Origin: Chloroflexota bacterium
Lineage (GTDB): Bacteria; Chloroflexota; Dehalococcoidia; DSTF01; JACRBR01
Length of the DNA: 34,643 bases
Assembly: GCA_025355835.1 (NCBI GenBank)
Contig: JANXYW010000396.1
Span: forward strand, 1 to 34,643
Direction of reading: 5' to 3'
Positions 1 through 8,248 of this stretch are shown piece after piece. The notes under the pieces were generated by a model. It was not told the origin of the DNA. It ran no database searches and saw only the letters and a list, made by a program, of their open reading frames with translations. How positions within the stretch are numbered: the stretch's first letter is position 1; every line of letters begins with the position of its first letter. The position numbers were made by a program, and so were the translations under genes.

Positions 1-290
1 CCGCTCAATCGGCGGATCTCCGCGATATCTTTGCCTTGCACGACATCCGACATCATCGAGCCCGACGCCTGGCTGATCGCGCAGCCGCGCCCAATGACGC
101 CGATGTCCGCCAGCGTCTCGCCGTCGAACACCAGCTCCATCTCGACTTCATCGCCGCACACGGGGTTGTAGCCTTCGGCCACAACATCGGCGCGCGCCAG
201 CTTCGTGTGGTGGCGCGGGCTCTTGTAGTGGTCGAGGATCAGCTCGCGATAGAGCTCGTCCAGCTCAAGCTCTGGCTGTGGTTGTGACAC
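1..290 (-). CDS. sufU: SufU iron-sulfur scaffold / sulfur-relay protein (partial)
   Basis: Partial gene: the 3' end runs off the left edge and 96 residues are visible. It belongs to the SufU/IscU family, zinc proteins that accept persulfide from SufS and pass it to SufBCD. The visible sequence has the family hallmarks: an N-terminal ELYRELILDHYKSPRH stretch, a YNPVCGD motif (Cys45, Asp47) and GCAISQASGSMM (Cys70). The third ligand Cys lies beyond the window. The start is a GTG at 288-290, preceded by AGGA 9 nt upstream; no ATG fits. The first 26 bp overlap the end of sufS, so translation is probably coupled to its partner desulfurase. The SufU-type rather than IscU-type call rests on the adjacent sufS and the motif spacing. 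The GTG start is inferred. Confidence 0.93.
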   Translation of the reverse strand, partial: MSQPQPELELDELYRELILDHYKSPRHHTKLARADVVAEGYNPVCGDEVEMELVFDGETLADIGVIGRGCAISQASGSMMSDVVQGKDIAEIRRLS

Positions 291-1515
291 GTCCGAATAT
301 CCTGTCCGCTGCGCCGAGGCCATCGACGAGCGCATCCACTTCATCGTTCCGGTTGTAGATATAGAAGCTGGCCCGCGCGGTCGCGACGCAGCCCAGGCGG
401 CGCATCAGCGGCTGCGCGCAGTGATGACCGGCGCGAATCGCGATGCCCTGTTGGTCCAGCACCTGGCTCAGATCGTGCGGGTGCACTTCGCCGTAGTTGA
501 ACGTGACGGCGCCACCTTTGTCGTGCGCGTCCTTCGGCCCGTACACCGTCACGCCCTCGACAGCCGAAAGCGCATCGATCGCGTACTGCGTGATCGCCAT
601 CTCGTGCTCGCGCACAGCGCTCATGCCGATGTCTTCGAGGTAGTCGATCGCCGCGCCAAACGCGATCACGTCGGCGATGTTCGGCGTACCCGCCTCGAAC
701 TTGTTCGGCAGCGCCGCGTACGTGCTCGATTCGTACGACACCTTCATGATCATCTCGCCGCCGCCCAGGAATGGATCCATGGCGTTCAGCAGATCGCGCT
801 TGCCGTACAGCACACCCACGCCCGTCGGCCCCAGCATCTTGTGCGACGAGAACGCCAGGAAGTCGCAGTCGAGGTCACGCACGTCGACCGGCATGTGCGG
901 AACGCTCTGCGCGCCGTCGACCAGCACAACCGCGCCGTATCGATGCGCGATCGCGGCGATCGCTTTGATCGGATTGATCGTGCCCAGCACGTTCGACATC
1001 TGTGTGATCGCAACGATCTTCGTCTTCGCGCCGATCTTCGCCAGCACATCGTCCCAGATCAGCTTGCCTTCGTCGTCGATCTCGATGTAGCGTAGCGTCG
1101 CACCTGTCGCTTGCGCGATCATCTGCCACGGCACAAGATTGCTGTGATGCTCCATCGCCGTGAACACGATCTCGTCGCCCGGCTTGAGGAACTTGCGCCC
1201 CCATGCGTTCGAGACGAGGTTGATCGATTCCGTCGTGTTGCGCGTGAAGATGGTCTCTTCAGCAGGAAACTCGGCATTGATGAAGCGCCCAGCCTTTAGC
1301 CGCGTCGCCTCGTATGCCGCCGTCGCCTCTTCCGCAAGCGTGTGCAGCCCGCGATGGATGTTCGCGTTGTAGTGCTCGTAGTAGTGCACAAGCGCATCGA
1401 TCACCGAGCGCGGCTTCTGCGTCGTCGCCGCGTTGTCGAGATACACAAGCGGCACGCCGTGCACCTGCCGGTCGAGAATGGGGAAGTCTCTGCGTATCTG
1501 CTCGATGTCGTACAT
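265..1515 (-). CDS. sufS: SufS group II cysteine desulfurase
   Basis: A 416-residue PLP enzyme, normal length for SufS. It removes sulfur from L-cysteine to give alanine and an enzyme persulfide for cluster assembly. Visible features are the N-terminal YLDNAATTQKP, NIHRGLHTLAEEAT, the cofactor-binding block VLVDGAQSVPHM, the Schiff-base lysine in FSSHKMLGPTG (about residue 225) and the mobile-loop catalytic Cys in RAGHHCAQPLM (about residue 366). The RAGHHCAQP form is typical of SufS rather than IscS or NifS. It sits between the Rieske gene and sufU and overlaps sufU by 26 bp, which fits the SufS-SufU pair acting together. A long hairpin lies in the 91-bp gap just upstream and may affect how much SufS is made. 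Confidence 0.96.
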   Translation of the reverse strand: MYDIEQIRRDFPILDRQVHGVPLVYLDNAATTQKPRSVIDALVHYYEHYNANIHRGLHTLAEEATAAYEATRLKAGRFINAEFPAEETIFTRNTTESINLVSNAWGRKFLKPGDEIVFTAMEHHSNLVPWQMIAQATGATLRYIEIDDEGKLIWDDVLAKIGAKTKIVAITQMSNVLGTINPIKAIAAIAHRYGAVVLVDGAQSVPHMPVDVRDLDCDFLAFSSHKMLGPTGVGVLYGKRDLLNAMDPFLGGGEMIMKVSYESSTYAALPNKFEAGTPNIADVIAFGAAIDYLEDIGMSAVREHEMAITQYAIDALSAVEGVTVYGPKDAHDKGGAVTFNYGEVHPHDLSQVLDQQGIAIRAGHHCAQPLMRRLGCVATARASFYIYNRNDEVDALVDGLGAADRIFGRVTTTARA

Positions 1516-1522
1516 GTCTCAT

Positions 1523-1595
1523 GTCTCTCGGTCGTTCAGTCGCTCAGTCTGTCAGCACCACCTCGTCGTCTTGAGCGACTGAACGACCGAGAGAC
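1523..1595. repeat. Perfect 24-bp inverted repeat between the Rieske gene and sufS
   Basis: Arms are 1523-1546 and 1572-1595, exactly complementary, with a 25-nt loop. The arms contain CGGTCGTTCAGTCGCTCA and its complement. The left arm is itself built from near-repeats of an 8-mer of the type TCGTTCAG / TCGCTCAG / TCTGTCAG. A second partial copy of ACTGAACGAC follows at 1594-1603. No T-run follows on the minus strand, so it does not look like a simple terminator. In the suf mRNA it would form a very stable stem just upstream of the sufS start. Confidence 0.85.
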
Positions 1596-1606
1596 TGAAC
1601 GACTTC

Positions 1607-1915
1607 CTACCCCACGTCCACCTTCACGTCGTCGCCGACGATCTCGACGCGATACGTCTTCACCGGCCGCACCGCCGGCAGCACCGTCGCGCGCCCCGTC
1701 GTTACGTCGAACTTTGCGCCATGCCGCGGACACTCGACTTGCTCGCCGTCGAGTTCGCCCTGGTCGAGCGGCCCGCCGTCGTGCGTGCACACGTCGTCGA
1801 TCGCGTAGAAGCGCCCATTCACGTTGCACAGCGCGATGCTCACACCGCCAACATCGTGCACGCTGATCGTTCCCGGCGGCGTATCACTAACCTTCGCGAC
1901 CGTCTCTAACGCCAT
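1607..1915 (-). CDS. Rieske-type [2Fe-2S] ferredoxin encoded in the suf operon
   Basis: A 102-residue single-domain Rieske protein. The cluster motifs are intact: CTHDGG (Cys43, His45) and CPRHGAKFD (Cys62, His65). There is no signal peptide or membrane segment, so it is a soluble cytoplasmic electron carrier of the NirD/BphF ferredoxin type. It lies 74 bp after sufD and before sufS, in a suf-operon position where a small Rieske or non-haem ferredoxin is found in several phyla. Its role is inferred from position: it may supply electrons for cluster assembly, or simply be expressed with its own maturation system. The exact partner cannot be read from sequence. Confidence 0.92.
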   Translation of the reverse strand: MALETVAKVSDTPPGTISVHDVGGVSIALCNVNGRFYAIDDVCTHDGGPLDQGELDGEQVECPRHGAKFDVTTGRATVLPAVRPVKTYRVEIVGDDVKVDVG

Positions 1916-1989
1916 TCAAGAACCCTTCGTCGTCCGCACCTGGCGATCCCGTTTCCCGCATCTCGTCTCCCGCTTCCATGCGCGCAGCG

Positions 1990-3381
1990 CTACGCGCTCA
2001 GCACGTCGTCGTACGACAGCGTGCCGGAACCACCGCCCGCCTTCGCGAGCATCGCTGTCATGATGCGCGACCGCAGTGCCACATTCGGGATGCGATCGAC
2101 GACGCTCGCGAAGTATCCCTCGACAAGCATGCGCTCGGCGACGGTGCGCGGGATAGCGCGCGCCTCCAGGTAGAACAACTCGTTCTCGTCGACCGGCCCC
2201 GCCGTCGCGCCGTGGCTGCACTTCGATACGTCGTGTGCCTTGATCTCGAGAATCGGGATCGGCGACGCTTTCGCGTGCTCGCTCAGCAACAGGTTGCGCG
2301 ACGTCTGATTCGCCTCGCTTCCTCCCGCGGTCTCGTTGATACGCGTGATGCCATACCACACCAGCGACGCGCTATCCGTCAGCGCCGACTTGAACTGCAG
2401 GTCGCTGATCGTGCTCTTGCCAACGTGGTTCTGCAGCGTGTTGTAGTCGAAGTGCTGGCTGCCATCACCGAACGTCACGCCGAGCAGCGTCACCCGCGCG
2501 CCCGCGTTCGGCATCTCCGCATCGATGCGCATCTTCGTCACCTTGCTGCCGATGCCGGCTGCCATGGTGAGCACTTCCGCATCTCGCCCGAGGATCGCAC
2601 GCACGGTGTTGAAGTTGTTGACGCTGCCGCCCCAGCGGTTGATCGAGTAGTAGTCGACCTTCGCGCCGTCGCCCGCGTAGATCTCGACCGCGCCGCTCAC
2701 GAAGCCTGCGCTCCCCTTCTCCCCCAGTGGGAGAGGGGGCTGGGGGGAGAGGGGGCCGCCGTCGGGCGATTGCGTCTCATCGACGAATATCACCCTGCTG
2801 TTCGGCTCCGCGACGATGATCGTGTGCGGGAACGCCGCCAGCCCGTCGGCCGACACGCTCGTCGAGAGCTGCACGGGCAGCGCGATCTCGACGCCCTTCG
2901 GCACGTAGAGGAAGCACCCACCCGACCACAGCGCGGCGTTCAGCGCGACGAACTTCCATTCGCTCGGCCGCACCGCATCCGACAGATAGCGCTTCAACAG
3001 TTCTTCGTGCTCGCGAGCAGCCGTGTGCAGATCGCATAGAATCACGCCGCGCGCCGCCAGCTCCGGATCGAGCTGCACCGCGACCACATCAGCATCCCGC
3101 TGCACGAGCTGTCCCGCCAGCGATCCATCACGCGCAGCAGCGTCGTCCGCGAGCGGCATAGCCGCCATCGCCAGCCGTGCACCATCGAAGCGCATCGCAC
3201 GCACGTCGGTACGACGCCACTCCTCATCGCCCGGATCCGGCAGATCCATCGCCACATACGTGCGCCAAGCCGTCCACCGCCGCTCCGCCAACCACTCCGG
3301 CGCATCGCTCCGCGCAATCAGCGCATCAACATCGGCTTCCGTCACCGACGGCAATCCGGATCCAACCACTGTCTCTGTCAT
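1990..3381 (-). CDS. sufD: SufD, SufBCD cluster-assembly subunit, with an in-frame repeat insertion
   Basis: A 463-residue SufD, the SufB paralogue that forms the SufB-SufD beta-helix platform on the SufC ATPase dimer. The N-terminal helical part contains WRTYVAMDLPDPGDEEWRRTD. The core contains GCFLYVPKGVEIALPVQ and the C-terminal part contains LEIKAHDVSKCSHGATAGPVDENELFYL (quoted in parts: KAHDVSKCSHGATAGPVDE is the SufD signature with its conserved Cys-Ser-His). The product is assigned as SufD rather than SufB because sufB lies upstream and this copy has the shorter N-terminus. Around residues 209-224 the run LSPQPPLPLGEKG is foreign to the family. It is encoded by a REP-like repeat at 2711-2757 that keeps the frame. 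The gene follows sufB by 193 bp, a gap holding two more such repeats. Confidence 0.95.
   Translation of the reverse strand: MTETVVGSGLPSVTEADVDALIARSDAPEWLAERRWTAWRTYVAMDLPDPGDEEWRRTDVRAMRFDGARLAMAAMPLADDAAARDGSLAGQLVQRDADVVAVQLDPELAARGVILCDLHTAAREHEELLKRYLSDAVRPSEWKFVALNAALWSGGCFLYVPKGVEIALPVQLSTSVSADGLAAFPHTIIVAEPNSRVIFVDETQSPDGGPLSPQPPLPLGEKGSAGFVSGAVEIYAGDGAKVDYYSINRWGGSVNNFNTVRAILGRDAEVLTMAAGIGSKVTKMRIDAEMPNAGARVTLLGVTFGDGSQHFDYNTLQNHVGKSTISDLQFKSALTDSASLVWYGITRINETAGGSEANQTSRNLLLSEHAKASPIPILEIKAHDVSKCSHGATAGPVDENELFYLEARAIPRTVAERMLVEGYFASVVDRIPNVALRSRIMTAMLAKAGGGSGTLSYDDVLSA
2711..2757. repeat. REP-like element inside the sufD coding sequence
   Basis: GC-rich element with the imperfect palindrome CTCCCCTTCTCCCCCAGTGG / GAGAGGGG followed by a G-rich tail, related to the elements at 3448, 3526 and 33218. 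Read on the minus strand it is fully open in the sufD frame and encodes the Pro-rich peptide LSPQPPLPLGEKG. That peptide interrupts otherwise ordinary SufD sequence (VIFVDETQSPDGG before it, FVSGAVEIYAGDG after it). Confidence 0.8.
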
Positions 3382-3447
3382 CTACATCTCCGGGCGCATG
3401 AACGAGCGCCCACCAATTCGGATGTCAAACCGAATCATCATTCCAAT

Positions 3448-3493
3448 CCCCTCTCCACGACGTGGAGAGGGGTGGCCGAAGGCCGGGGTGAGG
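3448..3493. repeat. REP-like palindromic element, family 1, copy A (sufB-sufD gap)
   Basis: CCCCTCTCCACG, one base, CGTGGAGAGGGG (12-bp arms), followed by the tail TGGCCGAAGGCCGGGGTGAGG-type sequence. It is nearly identical to the elements at 3526-3570 and 33218-33263. It lies inside the suf operon between sufB and sufD and could form a stable mRNA hairpin. Confidence 0.88.
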
Positions 3494-3525
3494 TGCTCGA
3501 TTCCCAAGCCAACTCCCCATCCAAT

Positions 3526-3570
3526 CCCCTCTCCACGCTGTGGAGAGGGGTGCCGAAGGCCGGGGTGAGG
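3526..3570. repeat. REP-like palindromic element, family 1, copy B (sufB-sufD gap)
   Basis: Arms CCCCTCTCCA and TGGAGAGGGG with a 5-nt loop, then TGCCGAAGGCCGGGGTGAGG. Same orientation as the copy 78 bp to its left, so the pair is a direct repeat. It ends 4 bp before the sufB stop codon. Confidence 0.88.
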
Positions 3571-3574
3571 CCCC

Positions 3575-5005
<1,431 letters not shown>

Positions 5006-5007
5006 AG

Positions 5008-5790
5008 CTACGCCTTCTCTCCGGCCGCCGCCAACGCGGGGCCATACTTCGCGATCACCGGGTCGTATCCCTGCTCTTCAAGCTGCAACGCCAGCTCGGC
5101 GCCGCCCGACTGAATGATCCGCCCCTGATAGAGGATGTGAACGAACTGCGGCGTGATGTAGTTCAGCAGCCGCTGGTAGTGCGTGATCAGCACGATGCCC
5201 AGCTTCGGCGACGTCAGCGCATTGATGCCTTCAGCCACGGTTCGCAGCGCGTCGATGTCGAGGCCCGAGTCCGTCTCGTCCATGATCGCCAGGTCCGGAT
5301 CCAGAATGCCCATCTGCAGGATCTCGGCGCGCTTCTTCTCGCCGCCCGAGAAGCCTTCATTGACGTAGCGGCGGGCGAACTGCTCGTCCATCTTCAGTAG
5401 TTTCATCGTCGCCAGCAGCTTCTCGCGAAACTCGCGCACCGGCACGTCTTCGCCGCGCACTGCCTTCATCGCCTGGCGCAGGAAGTTGACCATGGTCACG
5501 CCGGGAATGCTCGTCGGGTACTGGAACGCGAGGAACATCCCCGCCTGCGCGCGCTTGTCCGGCGAGAGGCCGAAGATGTTCTGGCCCTTGAACAGCACGG
5601 TGCCTTCCGTGATCGCATACTTCGGGTGGCCCATCAGCGCGTTCGCCAGCGTGCTCTTGCCCGAGCCGTTCGGCCCCATGATCGCGTGCACTTCGCCGCG
5701 ATTCACCACGAGGTCGACGCCGTTCAGGATCTGCTTCCCGTCGACGGCAACCTTCAGGCCGCTAATCTTCAACAGTACTTCGTCCGCCAT
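5008..5790 (-). CDS. sufC: SufC, ABC-type ATPase of the SufBCD complex
   Basis: A 260-residue soluble ABC ATPase that drives SufBCD. Walker A is GPNGSGKST, the signature is FSGGEKKRAEILQM and Walker B is LAIMDETDSGLDIDAL. The DETDSGLDIDAL form is diagnostic of SufC. H-loop His lies in VLITHYQRLL. The start is taken at the ATG 5788-5790 (MADEVLLKI), preceded by AGAGGA. An upstream in-frame extension of 16 Arg-rich residues is not supported by family length. There is a 56-bp gap from the sufR stop and 2 bp to sufB. Confidence 0.97.
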   Translation of the reverse strand: MADEVLLKISGLKVAVDGKQILNGVDLVVNRGEVHAIMGPNGSGKSTLANALMGHPKYAITEGTVLFKGQNIFGLSPDKRAQAGMFLAFQYPTSIPGVTMVNFLRQAMKAVRGEDVPVREFREKLLATMKLLKMDEQFARRYVNEGFSGGEKKRAEILQMGILDPDLAIMDETDSGLDIDALRTVAEGINALTSPKLGIVLITHYQRLLNYITPQFVHILYQGRIIQSGGAELALQLEEQGYDPVIAKYGPALAAAGEKA

Positions 5791-5846
5791 CCGTCCTCTT
5801 CTCTCTCGATACCGAGCGGCGCGACCACGCCCGCCCACCTACTTCG

Positions 5847-6482
5847 TTACTTCGCCTTGGCCTCGACGTACTCGACGTCGCGAATCACGTACTCGCACAT
5901 GTGGTGGCCATCGACGATCCGGCTCACCTGCTCCACCGGCACGCCGATCAGCGACTCCACGACCCTGTGGTCCGCATTGCATGGCGCGTCAGATGCTTCC
6001 GCCGCTTTGCGGTACGGGCACGTCGTGTTCATCAGGTGGAAGCCGTCGTCGTCCTTCCGCCAGTGGTCGACAATGCCCTCTTCCTTGAGCGCGATGCTCG
6101 TCTCCGCGACCCGTTGGCCGAGCGTCAAACCCGTCACCTGCTGCCGGTGCGCCCCCGCCACGTCTTCGGCAACGCCGTTGAACAGCTCGATCAGCAGCGG
6201 CGCCGAGTTCGGCTGCGAGGCGAGCCGCTTCACCATGCGGTCCACAAGCCGCGGATAGTGCGAACTCATCTCCTCGGCCAGCTCCGTGAGCTTGTAGAGG
6301 TACGATGGCCGCCCGATCTCGTGCCGACGTATCGTTACGTCAACCAAGCCCTCCGCTCGCATCACTTCAAGGTGGCGGCGGATGTTTGCCTGGTTCAGGC
6401 TGAGATCGCCGGAGATATCCGCAACGGTAGCTTCGCCGCGAACGGCGAGCACGTCACGCATCAGGTCTCGTGTGGACTTCAT
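5847..6482 (-). CDS. sufR: SufR-type iron-sulfur-sensing transcriptional regulator
   Basis: A 211-residue protein with an N-terminal winged helix-turn-helix of the ArsR/DeoR type (about residues 5-65, including LNQANIRRHLEVMRAEGLV and a GRPSYLYKLT wing). Three conserved C-terminal cysteines, Cys155, Cys168 and Cys196, are placed as in SufR: CPYRKAAEASDAPC gives C-X12-C, then a third in HHMCEYV. SufR binds an Fe-S cluster through these and represses the suf operon when clusters are sufficient. It is the first gene of the operon, 56 bp upstream of sufC, so autoregulation is likely. A cyanobacterial-type fourth Cys is not evident; a Pro is near its expected place. SufR is the best call; a generic HTH regulator is the fallback. 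Confidence 0.88.
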   Translation of the reverse strand: MKSTRDLMRDVLAVRGEATVADISGDLSLNQANIRRHLEVMRAEGLVDVTIRRHEIGRPSYLYKLTELAEEMSSHYPRLVDRMVKRLASQPNSAPLLIELFNGVAEDVAGAHRQQVTGLTLGQRVAETSIALKEEGIVDHWRKDDDGFHLMNTTCPYRKAAEASDAPCNADHRVVESLIGVPVEQVSRIVDGHHMCEYVIRDVEYVEAKAK

Positions 6483-6620
6483 CGCCCTTCGATCGTAGAT
6501 CGCCCCGACCGTCGTATCAAGCGAAAAGCGACTTAAAATGCACTTTTATACAAAAATAGCCGCCAAGAGCGGCGAACGGCTGCGATCGGGTGCGCGGCGA
6601 CCGGAGAATCCGTGTCGAAG

Positions 6621-6690
6621 AGCCGGAAGAAGTACCCCGAAAACGGAAGGAAGTACCGCCCGAGGCCAAGAGAAGTACCCGCGGAGCTTC
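6621..6690. repeat. Three phased direct repeats of GAAGTACC
   Basis: GAAGTACC occurs at 6629-6636, 6650-6657 and 6672-6679, a spacing of 21 and 22 bp (two helical turns). Flanks are also similar: a purine-rich GGAAG or AAGAG before, CC(C/G)C after. The arrangement looks like a protein-binding array, but it could also be a decayed tandem duplication. Confidence 0.55.
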
Positions 6691-6746
6691 ACCTCCGCCC
6701 AATCGTCGAAACGCAGAGAAAGGTGGATGGCGGCCGCGCAGCGCGT

Positions 6747-6769
6747 GGCATAGCCGTCCCCGGCTGTGT
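6747..6769. repeat. REP-like palindromic element, family 2, copy A
   Basis: Sequence of the type TAGCCG-TCCC-CGGCTGTG, one of four related ACAGCCG(C/T)CCCCGGCTGT palindromes in the window, all in the same orientation. Confidence 0.7.
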
Positions 6770-6844
6770 GTCCGGCAAAGCCGAATCGACGCTCGCCTAC
6801 AGTCCACGTGAAAACACAGGGTGGCGTGCGACACCGGAGCGATG

Positions 6845-6871
6845 TGGCACAGCCGCCCCCGGCTGTGAGCC
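6845..6871. repeat. REP-like palindromic element, family 2, copy B
   Basis: Perfect 8-bp stem CACAGCCG / CGGCTGTG (6848-6855 and 6860-6867) with a CCCC loop, 24 bp beyond the stop of the lipoprotein gene. It could act as a transcript-end hairpin, but no T-run follows. Confidence 0.75.
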
Positions 6872-6894
6872 CCGCATATCCGAACCCAGAAGCC

Positions 6895-7821
6895 CTACGG
6901 CGCACCCTTCAGCTTGTTATCGATAATCTTCGCGAGCGCGACCTCATCCACATCATTCGCCAATGAATCCGAAAACGCCATCCGCAAGATGCCGCCGGCG
7001 TAGTCGCCCCGTGCGAACAGATAGATCCGCATCGTGATCGCCAGCTTCGAGAGATCGGGCGCGTCGGGCGCAGGTGTCGCATCACCAGCGAGTCCGCTGA
7101 AGATGCTGGCGATAGCACTCAAATCGATCGTCATCTGGAACCCGACGTTCCCATCGCCAAGTCCGGGCGCCTCGAGCACTTTGACGTTCTTGATCAACAC
7201 GAGGCTGCTGTCACCGCCACCAGCACCCTCGGCAAGCGTGTCCTTGAGATCCTGTTCGTTCAGCGACTTGATCGAGTCGAAGGCCTCGCCGAGGCTCTGT
7301 AGGTCATCCGGCTTCAGCACCATCGCCATCAGCATGCCGGCCTTCGAGAAGTCCGTCTTGTCCGACGGATCGCCAGTGCTCGCAATCTCCGCCGATACAT
7401 CAATGCCGCCCGAATCGGAGATGCCGTCCGGCGCACGGAAGTTGAACTGCCCCTGCGGCGTGTACCCGTCCGGCAGATCCGAGTTCGCCGGCAGATACTT
7501 CGCCAGCGACGGGTCGCCTTCGCCAAGGCCGCCGGCGCCGCTCGCGTCCGGGGCGCCGCTCAGCGCGCTCGAGAACAGCGATCCGAACAGCCCGCTGATT
7601 GTCTTCTCGCTCTTGCTGCTCGTCCCCGGCGTCGCCGACTTCCCAGCCGTCGCCGTTTTCGATGACCCGGGCGTCTTCGAGGCGATCTTCGCCGTCGCCG
7701 AAGCCGCCGGCTTCTCAGTCGACGCGGCCGGTTCCGCCGTCGGCGACTTCTTGTCGCCGCCGCCGCACGCCGCAGCTGCGGACGCCATCACGATGACGAG
7801 AGAGAACAACGCGCGCTTCAA
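6895..7821 (-). CDS. Predicted lipoprotein of unknown function
   Basis: A 308-residue secreted lipoprotein. The start is a TTG at 7819-7821: a strong AGGAGG sits 7 nt upstream, and starting there gives a clean signal peptide, MKRALFSLVIVMASAAAAC, with the lipid-modified Cys at 19. An upstream ATG at 7890 would bury this behind a non-signal leader. Residues 20-110 are a Ser/Thr/Ala/Pro/Lys-rich linker of the kind seen in surface lipoproteins. The remainder (from about LAKYLPANSDLPDGYTPQG) looks like a compact alpha/beta domain with no motif I recognise. It lies 70 bp downstream of the YjbR gene. I assign no function. Attachment to the outer face of the cytoplasmic membrane is inferred from the lipobox. 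Confidence 0.82.
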   Translation of the reverse strand: MKRALFSLVIVMASAAAACGGGDKKSPTAEPAASTEKPAASATAKIASKTPGSSKTATAGKSATPGTSSKSEKTISGLFGSLFSSALSGAPDASGAGGLGEGDPSLAKYLPANSDLPDGYTPQGQFNFRAPDGISDSGGIDVSAEIASTGDPSDKTDFSKAGMLMAMVLKPDDLQSLGEAFDSIKSLNEQDLKDTLAEGAGGGDSSLVLIKNVKVLEAPGLGDGNVGFQMTIDLSAIASIFSGLAGDATPAPDAPDLSKLAITMRIYLFARGDYAGGILRMAFSDSLANDVDEVALAKIIDNKLKGAP

Positions 7822-7891
7822 GACAGCACCTCCTACGGGGGCGTCGATGCCCTTAGGGATATAGTCGGCAAACGATGCACCGCTCGCCACG

Positions 7892-8245
7892 CTACAACGC
7901 GGCCAGAGCCTGTCGTTCCGTGGCTGTCAGCTTCGAAACGATGAGTTCATACGAGTTGGAGATCATCTCCCGCATCAGCGATGCAGGCACGCTGCCGTCC
8001 AGCTCGACGGTGTTCCAGTGCGTCTTGTTGAGGTGATATCCGGGCGTGATCGCCGCGTGATTCGCGCGCAAGATCCGCGCCAGGACCGGGTCGCACTTGA
8101 GGCTGATGCTCCACGGCGCGGCTTCCGGCATCAGCGCGAAGAGCTTGCTCGACACCTTGTACACGCGCACCTCGGGACCGAACGGATACTCGCACCTCGC
8201 GCCGCGAAGCTTCGCACAGTACATGCGAGTCGCGCGCGCATTCAC
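7892..8245 (-). CDS. MmcQ/YjbR family protein
   Basis: A 117-residue protein with the whole YjbR signature: YPFGPEVRVYKV near the N-terminus, SKLFALM, SISLKCDPVLA, ITPGYHLNKTHWNTVELDG and a C-terminal helical SNSYELIVSKL. Members have a CyaY-like alpha/beta fold and are annotated as possible DNA-binding proteins; their function is poorly known. The start is a GTG at 8243-8245, only 3 bp after the stop of the thioredoxin-fold gene. The family usually begins a few residues before 'YPFGPE', which this start satisfies. The close spacing suggests co-transcription with the gene upstream; a functional link is not evident. Confidence 0.88.
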   Translation of the reverse strand: MNARATRMYCAKLRGARCEYPFGPEVRVYKVSSKLFALMPEAAPWSISLKCDPVLARILRANHAAITPGYHLNKTHWNTVELDGSVPASLMREMISNSYELIVSKLTATERQALAAL

Positions 8246-8248
8246 GCG

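Larger units (their letters stand above)
6483..6894. other. 412-bp non-coding region upstream of sufR
   Basis: No credible gene. The 80 bp next to sufR are AT-rich compared with the rest and contain TATAAA and the dyad TAAAA-TGCAC-TTTTA (plus strand, 6534-6548), which makes this the likely suf promoter/operator zone, although no clear -35/-10 pair could be fixed. Further away are three phased GAAGTACC repeats (6629, 6650, 6672). Two family-2 palindromes lie at 6747 and 6845, the second just past the end of the neighbouring lipoprotein gene. Confidence 0.6.

Noticed and set aside
1978..3039. A 353-codon plus-strand open frame opposite sufD
   Set aside because: Antisense shadow. It runs through the REP-like element only because that is open in several frames.
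6483..6560. Defined sigma70 promoter for sufR
   Set aside because: TATAAA is present, but no -35 at acceptable spacing was found, so only the AT-rich zone is noted.
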